Source of the DNA: Sandaracinus sp.
GTDB taxonomy: Bacteria > Myxococcota_A > Polyangia > Polyangiales > Houyiibacteriaceae
DNA length: 43,471 nucleotides
Direction: 5' to 3'
Assembly: GCA_020633125.1 (NCBI GenBank)
Contig: JACKEH010000040.1
Location: forward strand, 1 to 43,471
In this document: one piece after another, positions 25,258 to 33,561 of the stretch
Numbering within the stretch: position 1 is the first letter of the stretch
How the letters are laid out: each line of letters starts with the position of its first letter
The notes under the pieces: model-generated
What the model was told of the DNA's origin: nothing
What the model saw: only the letters and a program-made list of their open reading frames with translations
The model's database searches: none
Translations under genes and position numbers: made by a program

Positions 25258-25370
25258 TGGCGAAGCTCCTCGGGCTCGGGATGTGCCGCGGCAACCTCGT
25301 GCCGAAGGCCGATCAGGCGCAGCTGGACCTCGTTCGACACGGGATCTGCGGTGGCGCGCGCAACGACTGA
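25257..25370 (+). CDS. Possible small protein or second half of a decayed gene (37 aa)
   Basis: ATG 25257 overlaps the previous stop (TGATG) and encodes MAKLLGLGMCRGNLVPKADQ then AQLDLVRHGICGG. The residue choice is more protein-like than most short frames here. Adding one base near 25250 fuses it with the previous frame into about 91 codons. It may be a remnant of a larger gene; function unknown. The rest of 24996-25488 holds nothing further I can name. Confidence 0.25.
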   Translation: MAKLLGLGMCRGNLVPKADQAQLDLVRHGICGGARND

Positions 25371-25488
25371 AAGGCGAAGAGTTTCAGCAATTTCGCGTAC
25401 CTGAACGATTCGCGGATTCGCTCGGCGGCTGTACGAAAACGTCACAGTATCGCTGGTGCGTCCGGGTTTCCCGTGCAAGGTTCGCTCG

Positions 25489-26763
25489 ATGTGGAAGTGG
25501 TGCTTCGTGCTCGTGGCCGTGGTGGGCTGCGGGAAATCTCATTCGTCGGATCGGGACGGAGGCGTGGCTTTGGGGGATGCCGCGCCGCCTCGTGCCGATT
25601 CTGGCGGCCCCATCTCGACGCCTGACGGAGCCACGCCTCCGATCTGTGGCGACGAGCGACGTGTTCCTCTCGTCTATTACGGAACCCCGGAGCCGACGGC
25701 GATGCCGCTGACGCCGGGGCAGATTCTCGCCATCGGTTCGTGGGGTGGGTGTACGGGCACCTTCATCACGGACGAGTGGGTGCTGACCGCCGAGCATTGT
25801 GGTGTGCGTGTCGGTCGCGAGTTCTGTGTCGGTCCCGACGCGCGAAACCCGAACGTCTGTTTCCGAGTCGCGCAGGTGCAGAACCACCCGTCGCAAGACA
25901 TGACGCTCGCGCGCATGGACGCGCCGGCGTCGTCGCGCATCCCGGAGTTGCAGCCGATCCCGATCAACACGGTGATGCTCGACAACTCGTGGATCGGTCG
26001 CACGGCCGAGGCCGCGGGCTACGGTCAGCAAGAGAATGGCCGAAGCGGCGAGCGTGAGTTCACCGCGGAGCCGATCTCCGGCTTCGAGCGCGGCGAGTTC
26101 CTCGTCATCGACGGCGAGGGAACGCGTGGCGTCTGCTTCGGTGACTCCGGCGGCCCGGTCATGATCCTCGCGGAGGACGGCACCGTCCGCGTCGCGGGCG
26201 ACTTGAGCTTCGGCGACCCGAGCTGCCTCGGGCAGGACCGCTACTCGCGCACCGACCTGGCGGTCGATTGGATCGAGTCGTTCACGGGTCCGACCGTGAT
26301 CGACGGCGGCGACTGCAGCAGCGTCGGGCCCGAGGGTCGTTGCCTCGGCAACACGGCGGTCTTCTGCGACGGCGACACGGTCGCGAGCGAGCGCTGCGAA
26401 GGCGCATGCGGTTGGGACGCCAGCGTCGAAGGCTACCGCTGCCTCGCGGGCGAGGATCCCTGCGGTGGCATCAGCGCCGCCGGTGCGTGTGAGGGCAACG
26501 TGGCGCGTTGGTGCGAGCGTGGCGTGTTGCGTCAGCGCGATTGCGCGGCGTGCGACGGCCAGGTGTGTGGCGACGTGGCCGAGGTCGGCGGCGTGTACTG
26601 CATGCCCGACCCCTGCGAAGGCATCGACTACCTCGGCATGTGCGAGGGCGACACCGCGGTGTGGTGCGCGGACGGTCGCGAGGTTCGTCGCCGCAACTGC
26701 GGTCGCGAGGGCCTTCGTTGCGACTACGTCAACGACATGATCGGGTACTTCTGCACGCGTTGA
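25489..26763 (+). CDS. Trypsin-like (S1) serine protease lipoprotein with Cys-rich tail
   Basis: 424 residues from ATG 25489, giving MWKWCFVLVAVVGC with a V-V-G-C lipobox (C14). The S1 catalytic triad is intact: AEHC (His103), QNHPSQDMTLARMD (Asp137) and GVCFGDSGGPV (Ser220). Residues about 80-275 are the protease domain. The remaining 150 residues are a Cys-rich repeated region, with repeated C-x-G-N/D-T-A-x-W/F-C units, a module seen attached to secreted myxobacterial proteases, probably disulfide-bonded and surface-exposed. It is likely an outer-envelope protease acting on extracellular substrates, of interest for a predatory organism, though substrate is unknown. A strong terminator follows. 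Confidence 0.88.
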   Translation: MWKWCFVLVAVVGCGKSHSSDRDGGVALGDAAPPRADSGGPISTPDGATPPICGDERRVPLVYYGTPEPTAMPLTPGQILAIGSWGGCTGTFITDEWVLTAEHCGVRVGREFCVGPDARNPNVCFRVAQVQNHPSQDMTLARMDAPASSRIPELQPIPINTVMLDNSWIGRTAEAAGYGQQENGRSGEREFTAEPISGFERGEFLVIDGEGTRGVCFGDSGGPVMILAEDGTVRVAGDLSFGDPSCLGQDRYSRTDLAVDWIESFTGPTVIDGGDCSSVGPEGRCLGNTAVFCDGDTVASERCEGACGWDASVEGYRCLAGEDPCGGISAAGACEGNVARWCERGVLRQRDCAACDGQVCGDVAEVGGVYCMPDPCEGIDYLGMCEGDTAVWCADGREVRRRNCGREGLRCDYVNDMIGYFCTR

Positions 26764-26787
26764 GCGTGGGCAGAAACGACGAAAGAA

Positions 26788-26818
26788 GGCGGGAGCGAGA
26801 GCTCTCGCCTTTTTCTTT
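26788..26818 (+). terminator. Rho-independent terminator
   Basis: Stem GGCGGGAGC with GCTCTCGCC (one G-T wobble), loop GAGA, preceded by GAAAGAA and followed by TTTTTCTTT. It lies 24 bases after the protease stop codon. Confidence 0.88.
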
Positions 26819-26907
26819 GGTGCTTCGTCTCTGAGGGTCGGGACCCGTGCGAGCCGGACCTTCGGCGGGCACGGGCGGGGGGCACGGGATGAACGCCCCC
26901 GAAAAGG

Positions 26908-26943
26908 CCACGCCCCCTCCGCGGGACGGCGGAAGGGGCGTGG
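26908..26943. other. Strong inverted repeat, possible terminator or RNA stem
   Basis: Arms CCACGCCCCCTCCGC and GCGGAAGGGGCGTGG pair over 15 positions with one mismatch around a GGGACG loop. On the minus strand it is followed by CCTTTTC, but no minus-strand gene ends here. Role unclear. Confidence 0.45.
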
Positions 26944-27202
26944 TTCGGGATGGGATGGATTGGGATGAGGATGGGATGGATGAGAAACGAGAAACGGGAT
27001 GAATCGCTGTCTCGGCGTCGGAAGGAGGATGGGTCTTCGTGAGCGCCGCGACGACCTCGACTAGTGCAGCGTGCGTGCCAAGGGGGGCCGATCGCAGAAT
27101 TCGAGAGAAGCTCGGATTCGAGGTGTGGCTCTCGGCGACAAAGTGGCGAGACGGCGTGCCGCGTCGCGCCAAGGCGTCGAGGGTGTGACCGAGGAACACG
27201 GT

Positions 27203-27330
27203 TGACCGAGACCGAGACCGAGACCGAGACGGCGCTTCGCGCCAGACGGAGACCGAGACGGAGACGGCGCTTCGCGCCACGGTCGCTGCGCGACCACGGA
27301 GACCGAGACGGAGACGGCGCTTCGCGCCAC
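27203..27330. repeat. Hexanucleotide tract with embedded GGCGCTTCGCGCC hairpins
   Basis: GAGACC/GAGACG units alternate with three copies of the hairpin GGCGC-TTC-GCGCC (27231-27243, 27266-27278, 27316-27328) and a related GGTCGC-TGC-GCGACC hairpin (27281-27295). The hairpins are followed by A/C bases and share flanks, indicating a repeat family. Confidence 0.75.
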
Positions 27331-27357
27331 CGACGCGGATGCAACGCGACGTGGACG

Positions 27358-27472
27358 CGACACGGCCACCGTCACCGACACGGCCACCGACACGGTCACC
27401 GACACGGCCACCGACACGGCCACCGACACGGCCACCGTCACCGACACGGCCGCCGTCACCGACGCGAGCCAC
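27358..27472. repeat. Hexanucleotide tract (CACGGC/CACCGA)
   Basis: About 115 bases alternating CACGGC, CACCGA and CACGGT/CACCGT units. It immediately precedes the start of the reductase-like gene at 27493. Confidence 0.8.
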
Positions 27473-27492
27473 CGCTGCTACCCTCCGCCGCC

Positions 27493-28527
27493 ATGGCTCG
27501 AATTCTCGTCGTCGGTTGTGGCGCGATCGGTGGTCTCGTCGCCGCGCGGCTCACCGAGCATCACGGCGCCGAGCACGAGGTGGAGGCGCTCACCACCAAC
27601 GACTCCATCGCCGATGCGATCACGCGTGACGGGCTGCGGGTGGTCGGGGTCGAAGGGGAGAGTGTCGCGTCGGTTCGCGCGGTGCGTTCGCCGAGCGGCA
27701 CCTACGACTTCGTCTTGCTCGCCACCCAACCGCCGCAGGTCGAGGCCGCGGCGCGTGACGTCGTGGACCACCTCGCCGGGGACGGCGCGATGGTCTGTTT
27801 TCAGAACGGTCTCGTCGAAGAACGCATCGCGCCCATCGCCGGATCCGAACGGGTGCTCGGTGGCGTGATCGCTTGGGGCGCTTCGATGCAAGCGCCCGGC
27901 GTGGTCGAGCGAACCTCGCACGGCGGTTTCGCGCTCGGCCGCTTCGCCGGCGAGGACGACACCCGCCTGCGCGAGCTCGCGACCTTGCTCGAGGTGATCG
28001 GACCCGTCGACGTCGAGCCCGACCTCGCGGGGGCGCGCTGGAGCAAGCTCGCGATCAACTGCGCGATCTCGACGCTCGGCACCATCGGAGGCGACCGCCT
28101 CGGCGCGTTGATGAAGCACCGCGTGGTACGGCGGCTCGCGCTCGAGCTGATGACCGAGACGGTCGAGGTCGCGCGTGCCGAAGGCGTGAAGCTGCGAAAG
28201 GTGAGCGGCACGCTCGACCTCGATTGGCTCGCGCTTCGCCCCGAAGAACGTCGCGGCGGCTCCGCGAGCCTCGTCGCCAAACACTCGCTCTTGCTCGCGG
28301 TCGGCGCGCGCTACCGGAAGCTTCGCAGCTCGATGCTCTACGCCATCGAACGAGGCCGCGAGCCCGCGGTCGACTTCCTCAACGGCGAGGTCGTGACGCG
28401 AGGCGAGAAACACGGTCTGCCCACGCCCGTGAGCGCCGAAGCGCAGCGCACCGTGCACGCCATCGCGCGGGGCGAGCACGCGCCTTCGATGGAGACGCTG
28501 CGCGAGCTCGCCGCGCGGGTGCTCTGA
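27493..28527 (+). CDS. Ketopantoate reductase (ApbA/PanE)-family protein
   Basis: 344 residues from ATG 27493. The Rossmann motif GCGAIGG (8-14), FVLLATQPPQ and CFQNGL (N105) are typical for NADPH binding and substrate amide contacts. WSKLAINC has the catalytic Lys185, and the C-terminal MLYAIERGREPAVDFLNGEV segment is the conserved PanE helix with its Glu/Asp-type acid. This family reduces ketopantoate to pantoate in CoA synthesis, but many members act on other 2-keto acids, so the substrate is not decided. The length is slightly above the about 300 residues of typical PanE. A period-6 tract ends 20 bases before the start. No ribosome-binding site is clear. Confidence 0.85.
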   Translation: MARILVVGCGAIGGLVAARLTEHHGAEHEVEALTTNDSIADAITRDGLRVVGVEGESVASVRAVRSPSGTYDFVLLATQPPQVEAAARDVVDHLAGDGAMVCFQNGLVEERIAPIAGSERVLGGVIAWGASMQAPGVVERTSHGGFALGRFAGEDDTRLRELATLLEVIGPVDVEPDLAGARWSKLAINCAISTLGTIGGDRLGALMKHRVVRRLALELMTETVEVARAEGVKLRKVSGTLDLDWLALRPEERRGGSASLVAKHSLLLAVGARYRKLRSSMLYAIERGREPAVDFLNGEVVTRGEKHGLPTPVSAEAQRTVHAIARGEHAPSMETLRELAARVL

Positions 28528-28586
28528 CCTCGGGCGATCACCGGAGGGTGTTGAAAGCGCTCGCGCGCTCGAGGCGGGGGTGGGGT

Positions 28587-28656
28587 GGGGTCCAGCAGAC
28601 CCCCGTCCGTAGGAGGTCGCCCTGCTCGACCGGACAGAGCGGAGTCCGAACCCCGC
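28587..28656. ncRNA. Structured region between convergent genes, RNA candidate
   Basis: Three adjacent stems: GGGGTC-CAGCA-GACCCC (28587-28603), a GTCCG ... CGGAC arm pair (28605-28609 and 28631-28635) enclosing GTCG-CCCTGCT-CGAC, and GCGGAG ... CCCCGC (28639-28656), the last pairing better in the minus-strand RNA. No promoter or known RNA family is recognised. It may also be a bidirectional terminator region. Confidence 0.25.
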
Positions 28657-28723
28657 ACACGCCGTCCCCGCGACTGCGCTTCCGCTCCCACTTCGCCAAC
28701 TCGCGCTCGACGTCACCGCATCT

Positions 28724-29488
28724 TCAGGCGTTCGCGGCGCGGCGGCGTTTGCGCATCACGGCCACCACCACGCCGATCGCGGCCACCACCAAGACGGCGC
28801 CCGTCGCGAGCCAGACGCTCGCCGGAACCTCCGCCAGCCATTCGAAGAGGCGCTCGCCGAAGTAGGCCATGCCGAGCAGCGGCAGCGCGTAGCCGACGAG
28901 CGAGGCCCAGAAGTGCGTCGCGAACGAGACGCGCGAGACGCCGAAGAAGGCGTGCAGCGCCGGCGGCATCCAGAGCACGAAACGCAACGCGAAGACGGTG
29001 AAGAAGCCGCGACGCGCGAGCGCGTCCTCGTAGCGGCGAAACTTCGCCGGCACACGTCGCTCGACCCAATCGCGCGCGACGAAACGCGCGAACGAAAAAC
29101 CGATCGTGCTCGCGATCATCACCCCGACCATCGAGAGCGCGTACGCCTCGGGCCACGGCCAGAGCAGCGGCGCGACCAACACGAAGACCGTGCCCGGGAC
29201 GCCGAAGGGCTGAAGCAGCGCGAAGGCGATCACGAACGCGAGCTGACCCCAGGCGCCTCGCTCGACGATCCACGTCCGCAAACGCTCGGGCTCCGCGAAG
29301 ACGTCGAGGATGCCGAGGCGCCAGGCGACCACCAGCAAGCCGGCGGCGGCGGCGACGAGGCCGATCCGCAGAGCCCGCGCGCGCGGCGACGGCCCCACGG
29401 CGGTCTCGTCCGCCGGGTCACGCGCCACGTCGCCGCGAGGCGCCGCGTCTCGCTCCCTCGCGTCGTCGTGTGGGGCTTCGTTCGTCAC
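28724..29488 (-). CDS. VTT/DedA-type (SNARE-associated) membrane protein
   Basis: 254 residues from GTG 29488, preceded by GAGGG at six bases, which decides the start. A short charged N-terminus precedes several membrane helices. The hallmark segment is present: PFGVPGTVFVLVAPLLWPWPEAYALSMVG and ASTIGFSFARFVARDWVERRV, then FFTVFALRFVLWMPPALHAFFGVSRVSFATHFWASLVG, as in the VTT domain of TVP38/TMEM64 and DedA proteins. These are thought to flip or scramble lipids such as undecaprenyl phosphate or phosphatidylethanolamine. It is divergent from the metallo-hydrolase with a gap of only 36 bases. Confidence 0.82.
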   Translation of the reverse strand: MTNEAPHDDARERDAAPRGDVARDPADETAVGPSPRARALRIGLVAAAAGLLVVAWRLGILDVFAEPERLRTWIVERGAWGQLAFVIAFALLQPFGVPGTVFVLVAPLLWPWPEAYALSMVGVMIASTIGFSFARFVARDWVERRVPAKFRRYEDALARRGFFTVFALRFVLWMPPALHAFFGVSRVSFATHFWASLVGYALPLLGMAYFGERLFEWLAEVPASVWLATGAVLVVAAIGVVVAVMRKRRRAANA

Positions 29489-29524
29489 GCTCGACCCTCT
29501 TCGTGCGACGTTGGTGGTCGACGC

Positions 29525-30616
29525 ATGCCCGAGCCTACCGCGACCCACCCGTTTTTCTCCGGCCTTCGTCTCGAACGCGCCCGGGCCTCGGCCTGCTTCG
29601 GCGAGGACGGACGCTTCCACAACCCGACCGGCGCGAGCGCGCAGCTCCAGGGACCGTCGTGGCCGATCTTTCGCGAGTTTCTCTTCGGTGGTCGCAAGCG
29701 TCGGCCTCCCGGGCGCATCCCGGTCGAGAGCCCCTTCGAAGCGTGGTCGAAGAAGGACGACACGGGGTTACGCATCACGTGGCTCGGGCACAGCACGACC
29801 TTGCTCGAGCTCGACGGGGTCCGCGTGCTCACCGACCCGGTCTTCGGTGAGCGTGTCTCGCCGGTCTCGTTCGCGGGCGCCAAACGTTTTCACGAGGTGC
29901 CCGCGACGATCGACCAGCTCCCCGCGGTCGACCTCGTCTTGCTCTCGCACGACCACTACGACCACCTCTGCGCGTCGAGCATGCGTGCGATCGCGAAGCT
30001 CGGCGTGCCGGTCGTGACCGCCCTCGGGGTCGGGGCACGGCTCGAGAAGATGGGCGTCGACCCGGCGAAGATCGTCGAGCTCGATTGGTGGGAGAGCTAC
30101 GCGCTGCCGGGCGAGCGCCTGCGCGTGACCGCGACGCCGGCGCAGCATTTCTCGGGGCGTTCGCTCACCGACCGAAACCGCACGCTCTGGGCGTCGTGGG
30201 TGCTTCAGAGCGAGCGCCGCAAGATCTTCTTCTCCGGTGACACCGGCCTGACCGACGCCTTCGCGGAGATCGGAGAGCGTTTCGACGGTTTCGACGTGGT
30301 GATGCTCGAGATCGGCGCGTGGCATCCCTCGTGGGGCAGCATTCACCTCGGGCCGGAGGGCGCGCTGAAGGCGTTCGAGATGCTCGGCGGCAACGCGCTC
30401 TTCCCCGTGCACTGGAGCACCTTCGATCTCGGGCTTCACCCGTGGGAGGAGCCGGCGGAGACGCTCACGCAGCTCGCCAACGCGCGCGGTACGCGTCTGC
30501 TGACGCCGCGCCTCGGGCGGCCGTTCGAGCCGGACCGCGTCGAGGCCGTCGACCCGTGGTGGCGCGAGGTCGGGACGCCGCTCTTGGTGGCGGATACCGC
30601 GCCTTCGGGCGTCTGA
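29525..30616 (+). CDS. Metallo-beta-lactamase-fold hydrolase (NAPE-PLD/UlaG-like)
   Basis: 363 residues from ATG 29525. The MBL motif SHDHYDH (HxHxDH, 142-147) is intact, with RITWLGHSTTLLELDGVRVLTDPV before it and FSGDTGLTDAF and FPVHWSTFDLG after it, the later metal ligands. Overall size and motif order resemble YfhI/NAPE-PLD-type hydrolases of the PF12706 group, which act on phosphoesters or lipids, but substrate cannot be read from sequence. The divergent start facing the VTT protein leaves 36 bases for both promoters, so its promoter may overlap the neighbour's coding region. Confidence 0.85.
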   Translation: MPEPTATHPFFSGLRLERARASACFGEDGRFHNPTGASAQLQGPSWPIFREFLFGGRKRRPPGRIPVESPFEAWSKKDDTGLRITWLGHSTTLLELDGVRVLTDPVFGERVSPVSFAGAKRFHEVPATIDQLPAVDLVLLSHDHYDHLCASSMRAIAKLGVPVVTALGVGARLEKMGVDPAKIVELDWWESYALPGERLRVTATPAQHFSGRSLTDRNRTLWASWVLQSERRKIFFSGDTGLTDAFAEIGERFDGFDVVMLEIGAWHPSWGSIHLGPEGALKAFEMLGGNALFPVHWSTFDLGLHPWEEPAETLTQLANARGTRLLTPRLGRPFEPDRVEAVDPWWREVGTPLLVADTAPSGV

Positions 30617-30632
30617 CCGCGACGTCTTCGGC

Positions 30633-31493
30633 TCACGCATCGGCGCTCGGCGCCACGACCATCACACCGGCGGCGATGACGAGCGCGGCCCCGACGAGCA
30701 CCGTCCAGCCGAGCGACTCGCCGAACGCGAGCCAACCGACGAGGCACGCCACGAGCGGTTCGACGAACGCGAGAATCGACGCGCGCGCCGAGCCGATCAG
30801 CGTGAGCGCGCGCAGGAAGGCCAAGCCCGCGAGGAAGCCGGGGACGAGGCAGCCGATCGCGAGGTACGGAAGATCGCGGACCTCGATCGCGGAGAAGCCC
30901 GAGCCCGCGAAGGGGAGCAACAGCACCGCGGCCAAGAGCGCGTGAAGGCCCAGGGTGCGGCTCGAGCCGATCGACTCGGTGAGGCGTCGCGCCAAGAAGA
31001 CGTTGCACGCGTACGCGCAGGCGCTGACGAAGCCGAGCACGGCCCCGAGCACGACGTTGCCTTCGAGCTCGCGCCAAGGCTCCAGCACGACGGTGAGCCC
31101 ACCGAGCGCGAGGAGCGCGGCCGGCTTCGCGCGCGGCACCGTCACCCCGTCGATCGTCGGCGCCAAGAGCGCGATGAGCACCGGCGCGGCGTAGTGCGTG
31201 AGCACCGCCACCGCGACCGTCGTGACCTGCATCGCGCCGAAGAAGGTCGCGACGTTGATGGCGTCGCTGATGCCGAAGGCGACCAGCAGCGCCACCGCAC
31301 GCTTCGACCATTTCGGCGTGCCCTCGCGACGGGCGAGCGGCCACGAGCCGAGCGCGATCACCAGGAAGACGAGCGGCGTGGTGACCTCGCTCGGCAGCTC
31401 GGTGGGTCGGAGCCAATAGCTCCACGTTCCCCACGAGCTCGCGGCCGCCAGGATGAGGGCGGTGCCGAGCCAGCGATCGGAACGAGAGGTCAT
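30633..31493 (-). CDS. EamA/DMT-family transporter
   Basis: 286 residues from ATG 31493, chosen because the upstream in-frame extension is only a low-complexity Ala/Pro/Ser tract from the repeat region. About ten membrane helices form two EamA repeats (LGTALILAAASSWGTWSYWL..., and later the second half AVLGFVSACAYACNVFLARRL ... LAFVEPLVACLVGWLAFGESL ending GVMVVAP). The FLAGLAFLRALTLIGSARAS and EP...W..FGE signatures are typical of drug/metabolite exporters, often for amino acids or metabolites. Convergent with the MBL hydrolase. Substrate unknown. Confidence 0.85.
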   Translation of the reverse strand: MTSRSDRWLGTALILAAASSWGTWSYWLRPTELPSEVTTPLVFLVIALGSWPLARREGTPKWSKRAVALLVAFGISDAINVATFFGAMQVTTVAVAVLTHYAAPVLIALLAPTIDGVTVPRAKPAALLALGGLTVVLEPWRELEGNVVLGAVLGFVSACAYACNVFLARRLTESIGSSRTLGLHALLAAVLLLPFAGSGFSAIEVRDLPYLAIGCLVPGFLAGLAFLRALTLIGSARASILAFVEPLVACLVGWLAFGESLGWTVLVGAALVIAAGVMVVAPSADA

Positions 31494-31834
31494 GGGAGCG
31501 GCGGGGTGTAGCAGCGCTGCCGAGCCGTGCCCGTGCCGACGGCTGGCCGAGCTCGCGCCGGCCGATGCCCGTGCCCGTGCCCGTGCCCGCGCCCTGAGTC
31601 GGAGACGGAGACGGAGACGAGCCGGAGACGGAGCCGGAGACGGAGACGGAGACGGAGACGGAGTCGGAGTCGGAGTCGGAGCCGGAGCAGGAGCCGGAGC
31701 AGGAGCCGGAGCCGGAGGTGTAGTTCTCATCCTGACGCGAGAACGGGCACCCGAACCGCGCTCCGCGCCGCAGAGACCGAGTCAGAGACGGCGCTTCGCG
31801 CCACCGCCGCTTCGCGGCCTCACGGCTTCCCCCT
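31494..31834. repeat. Non-coding spacer rich in hexanucleotide tracts
   Basis: 341 bases with no supported gene. CCCGTG units occupy about 31565-31590 and GGAGAC/GGAGTC/GGAGCC units about 31600-31723. The hairpin GGCGCTTCGCGCC recurs at 31790-31802, and CCGC-TTC-GCGG at 31807-31817. The last 30 bases resemble the 32-bp array unit found beyond the insertion sequence. Confidence 0.7.
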
Positions 31835-31894
31835 GCGTCAGGATAGTTGTCGCCTCGTTGGAGTGACTCAATCCCGGGGGCGCAGAGGCTGGAG

Positions 31895-32419
31895 ATGCAA
31901 GCACCGGTTTATGGCGAGGCTTTCCGTAAGCGGATGGTCGAGCGAATGAGCGGCCCGAATCGCGTGACGGCGAGGGCGCTGTCGGCGGAAGTCGGGGTGT
32001 GTCAGCCGACACTCTCGCGATGGCTCCGTGAGGCGAGTAAACTGCCCCAAATGGCGAAGAAGAAGGCCTCCCGAGGCACGCGTACGAGTAGCCGGCGACG
32101 GTCGGAGCGTACGGGCGCGGACAAGGTCCGCATCGTGCTCGAGGCCGCTGCGCTACCCGAAGGAGAGCTGGGAGAGTTTCTGCGTCGCGAAGGACTGCAC
32201 GAGCAAGACCTGTCGCGACTGCGCGAAGAGGTCCAAGCCGCTGCCGTCGCAGGCTTCGCCGCGAGCAAACCACGGGGCGAGACCGACGAGCAACGTCGCA
32301 TCAAGGAGCTCGAGCGCGACCTCAAAAGAAAGGACGCAGCCCTCGCGGAGACGGCGGCGCTGTTGGTGCTCCGAAAAAAAGCCGTGGCCCTCTGGGGGGA
32401 AGAGGGCGACGACACTTGA
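31895..32419 (+). CDS. IS3-family transposase OrfA
   Basis: 174 residues from ATG 31895 with GGAG upstream. N-terminal helix-turn-helix (FRKRMVERMSGPN then RALSAEVGVCQPTLSRWLRE) recognises the element ends. The second half has a leucine-zipper-like coiled coil with a basic patch: RRIKELERDLKRKDAALAET and AALLVLRKKAVALWG. It overlaps orfB in a TTGA junction (stop TGA 32417-32419, start TTG 32416), so translation may pass from one to the other or a frameshift may fuse them, as in many IS3 elements. Intact. Confidence 0.88.
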   Translation: MQAPVYGEAFRKRMVERMSGPNRVTARALSAEVGVCQPTLSRWLREASKLPQMAKKKASRGTRTSSRRRSERTGADKVRIVLEAAALPEGELGEFLRREGLHEQDLSRLREEVQAAAVAGFAASKPRGETDEQRRIKELERDLKRKDAALAETAALLVLRKKAVALWGEEGDDT

Positions 32420-33561
32420 GCGAAGACCGCGTCGAAACCTTGGCCCTCATCGAGGAGGCGATGAGGGCGGGGTGTCGACTTCATGTGGCATGTGCCGAAC
32501 TCGAGCTCAGCGTGCGAACGGTGCAGCGATGGCGACGAGCGCCAGGAGGCGGCGAAGACCAACGCCGCGGCCCCAAGAGCAAGCCGAGCCATGCCTTGAG
32601 CAGCGAAGAGCGCGCAGAGCTCCTGCGCGTGGTGAACGCCCCTGAGCATCGCAATCTCTCCCCCAAGCAAATCGTCCCGAAGCTCGCGGACGGCGGCGTC
32701 TACCTCGCGTCGGAATCGACCATCTATCGCGTTCTCCGCGACCACCAACTACTCACACATCGCGGCGCGAGCCGACCCCGATCCGTCAAGCGTCCCGAGG
32801 AGCTTCTTGCGCTTGGACCCAACCAGCTGTGGAGCTGGGACATCACGTACTTGCCCGCGGCGGTGAAGGGGACGTTCCACTACCTCTATCTCTTCGTCGA
32901 TGTGTGGAGTCGGCGAATCATGAAAGCCGTCGTGCTTGCCGAGGAGAGCTCCGAGCGAGCGGCGGAGCTTCTTCGTGACGCATGCGTCGAGCACGGCATC
33001 CCGCCAAACTCTCTTCGACTCCACTCGGACAATGGGAGCCCCATGAAGGGCTCCACGATGCTCGCCACGATGCAAGCGCTCGGTGTGGTCCCGTCGTTCA
33101 GTCGTCCGACTGTCAGCGACGACAACCCGTTCTCCGAGGCGCTTTTTCGAACCCTCAAGTATGTGCCCGACTATCCGCGGCGGCCTTTTCCTTCACTCGA
33201 CGCGGCTTGGGCTTGGGTCGAGCGATTCGTCGCTTGGTACAACCACGAGCATCGCCACAGCGCCATCGGCTTCGTGACGCCTGACCAACGTCACCGCGGC
33301 CATGACCTCGCCGTGTTCGCCGCGCGTCGCGCCTTGTACGAGTCGGCACGACGCAAGCAGCCGGCGCGTTGGACCGGCCGGACCCGCGAATGGGACGCCC
33401 CCGACATCGTTCCCCTCAACCCACGTGAGTCCGACTCTCGTGCTCGGGCGTCGAGGTCGCGCCGCCTCGGCGCCACCTCGACGACGAGCATGGCGCCGAC
33501 CAACCGCTCTTCGTCGTCGCGCAGGTCCTGTCGGCGCCAATCTGAGGCGTTCGCTTCGTAG
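32416..33561 (+). CDS. IS3-family transposase OrfB (DDE integrase)
   Basis: 381 residues from TTG 32416. A helix-turn-helix (LELSVRTVQRWRR) and an HTH_21-type region (SPKQIVPKLADGGVYLASES) lead to the rve integrase core: WSWDITYLP gives the first Asp, LHSDNGSPMKG the second and NPFSEALFRTLKY the Glu of the DDE triad. The YNHEHRHSAI motif is also intact, so it could be active. It ends with a 45-residue Ser/Arg-rich tail which is not typical and may be an added 3' segment. It cuts and joins the DNA ends during copy-paste transposition. Confidence 0.9.
   Translation: MSEDRVETLALIEEAMRAGCRLHVACAELELSVRTVQRWRRAPGGGEDQRRGPKSKPSHALSSEERAELLRVVNAPEHRNLSPKQIVPKLADGGVYLASESTIYRVLRDHQLLTHRGASRPRSVKRPEELLALGPNQLWSWDITYLPAAVKGTFHYLYLFVDVWSRRIMKAVVLAEESSERAAELLRDACVEHGIPPNSLRLHSDNGSPMKGSTMLATMQALGVVPSFSRPTVSDDNPFSEALFRTLKYVPDYPRRPFPSLDAAWAWVERFVAWYNHEHRHSAIGFVTPDQRHRGHDLAVFAARRALYESARRKQPARWTGRTREWDAPDIVPLNPRESDSRARASRSRRLGATSTTSMAPTNRSSSSRRSCRRQSEAFAS

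Larger units (their letters stand above)
26819..27492. other. Long non-coding spacer with hairpin and low-complexity tracts
   Basis: No convincing gene in about 670 bases. It holds a strong hairpin at 26908-26943, a GGGATG-rich patch near 26945-27000, GAGACC/GAGACG hexamers with GGCGCTTCGCGCC hairpins (27203-27330) and CACGGC/CACCGA hexamers (27358-27472). Confidence 0.6.

Noticed and set aside
27064..27492. N-terminal extension of the reductase-like protein
   Set aside because: The upstream part in the same frame is only Arg/His/Thr-Glu dipeptide repeats from the hexamer tracts; ATG 27493 gives a standard Rossmann start.
28587..28660. tRNA gene
   Set aside because: Arms and loops do not fit the cloverleaf: the candidate T arm lacks a 5-bp stem with a 7-base loop, and no acceptor pairing closes the structure.
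31493..31730. Extended N-terminus of the EamA transporter
   Set aside because: The extension encodes only Pro/Ala/Ser and Arg/Ala repeats from a low-complexity tract; ATG 31493 begins the first membrane helix correctly.
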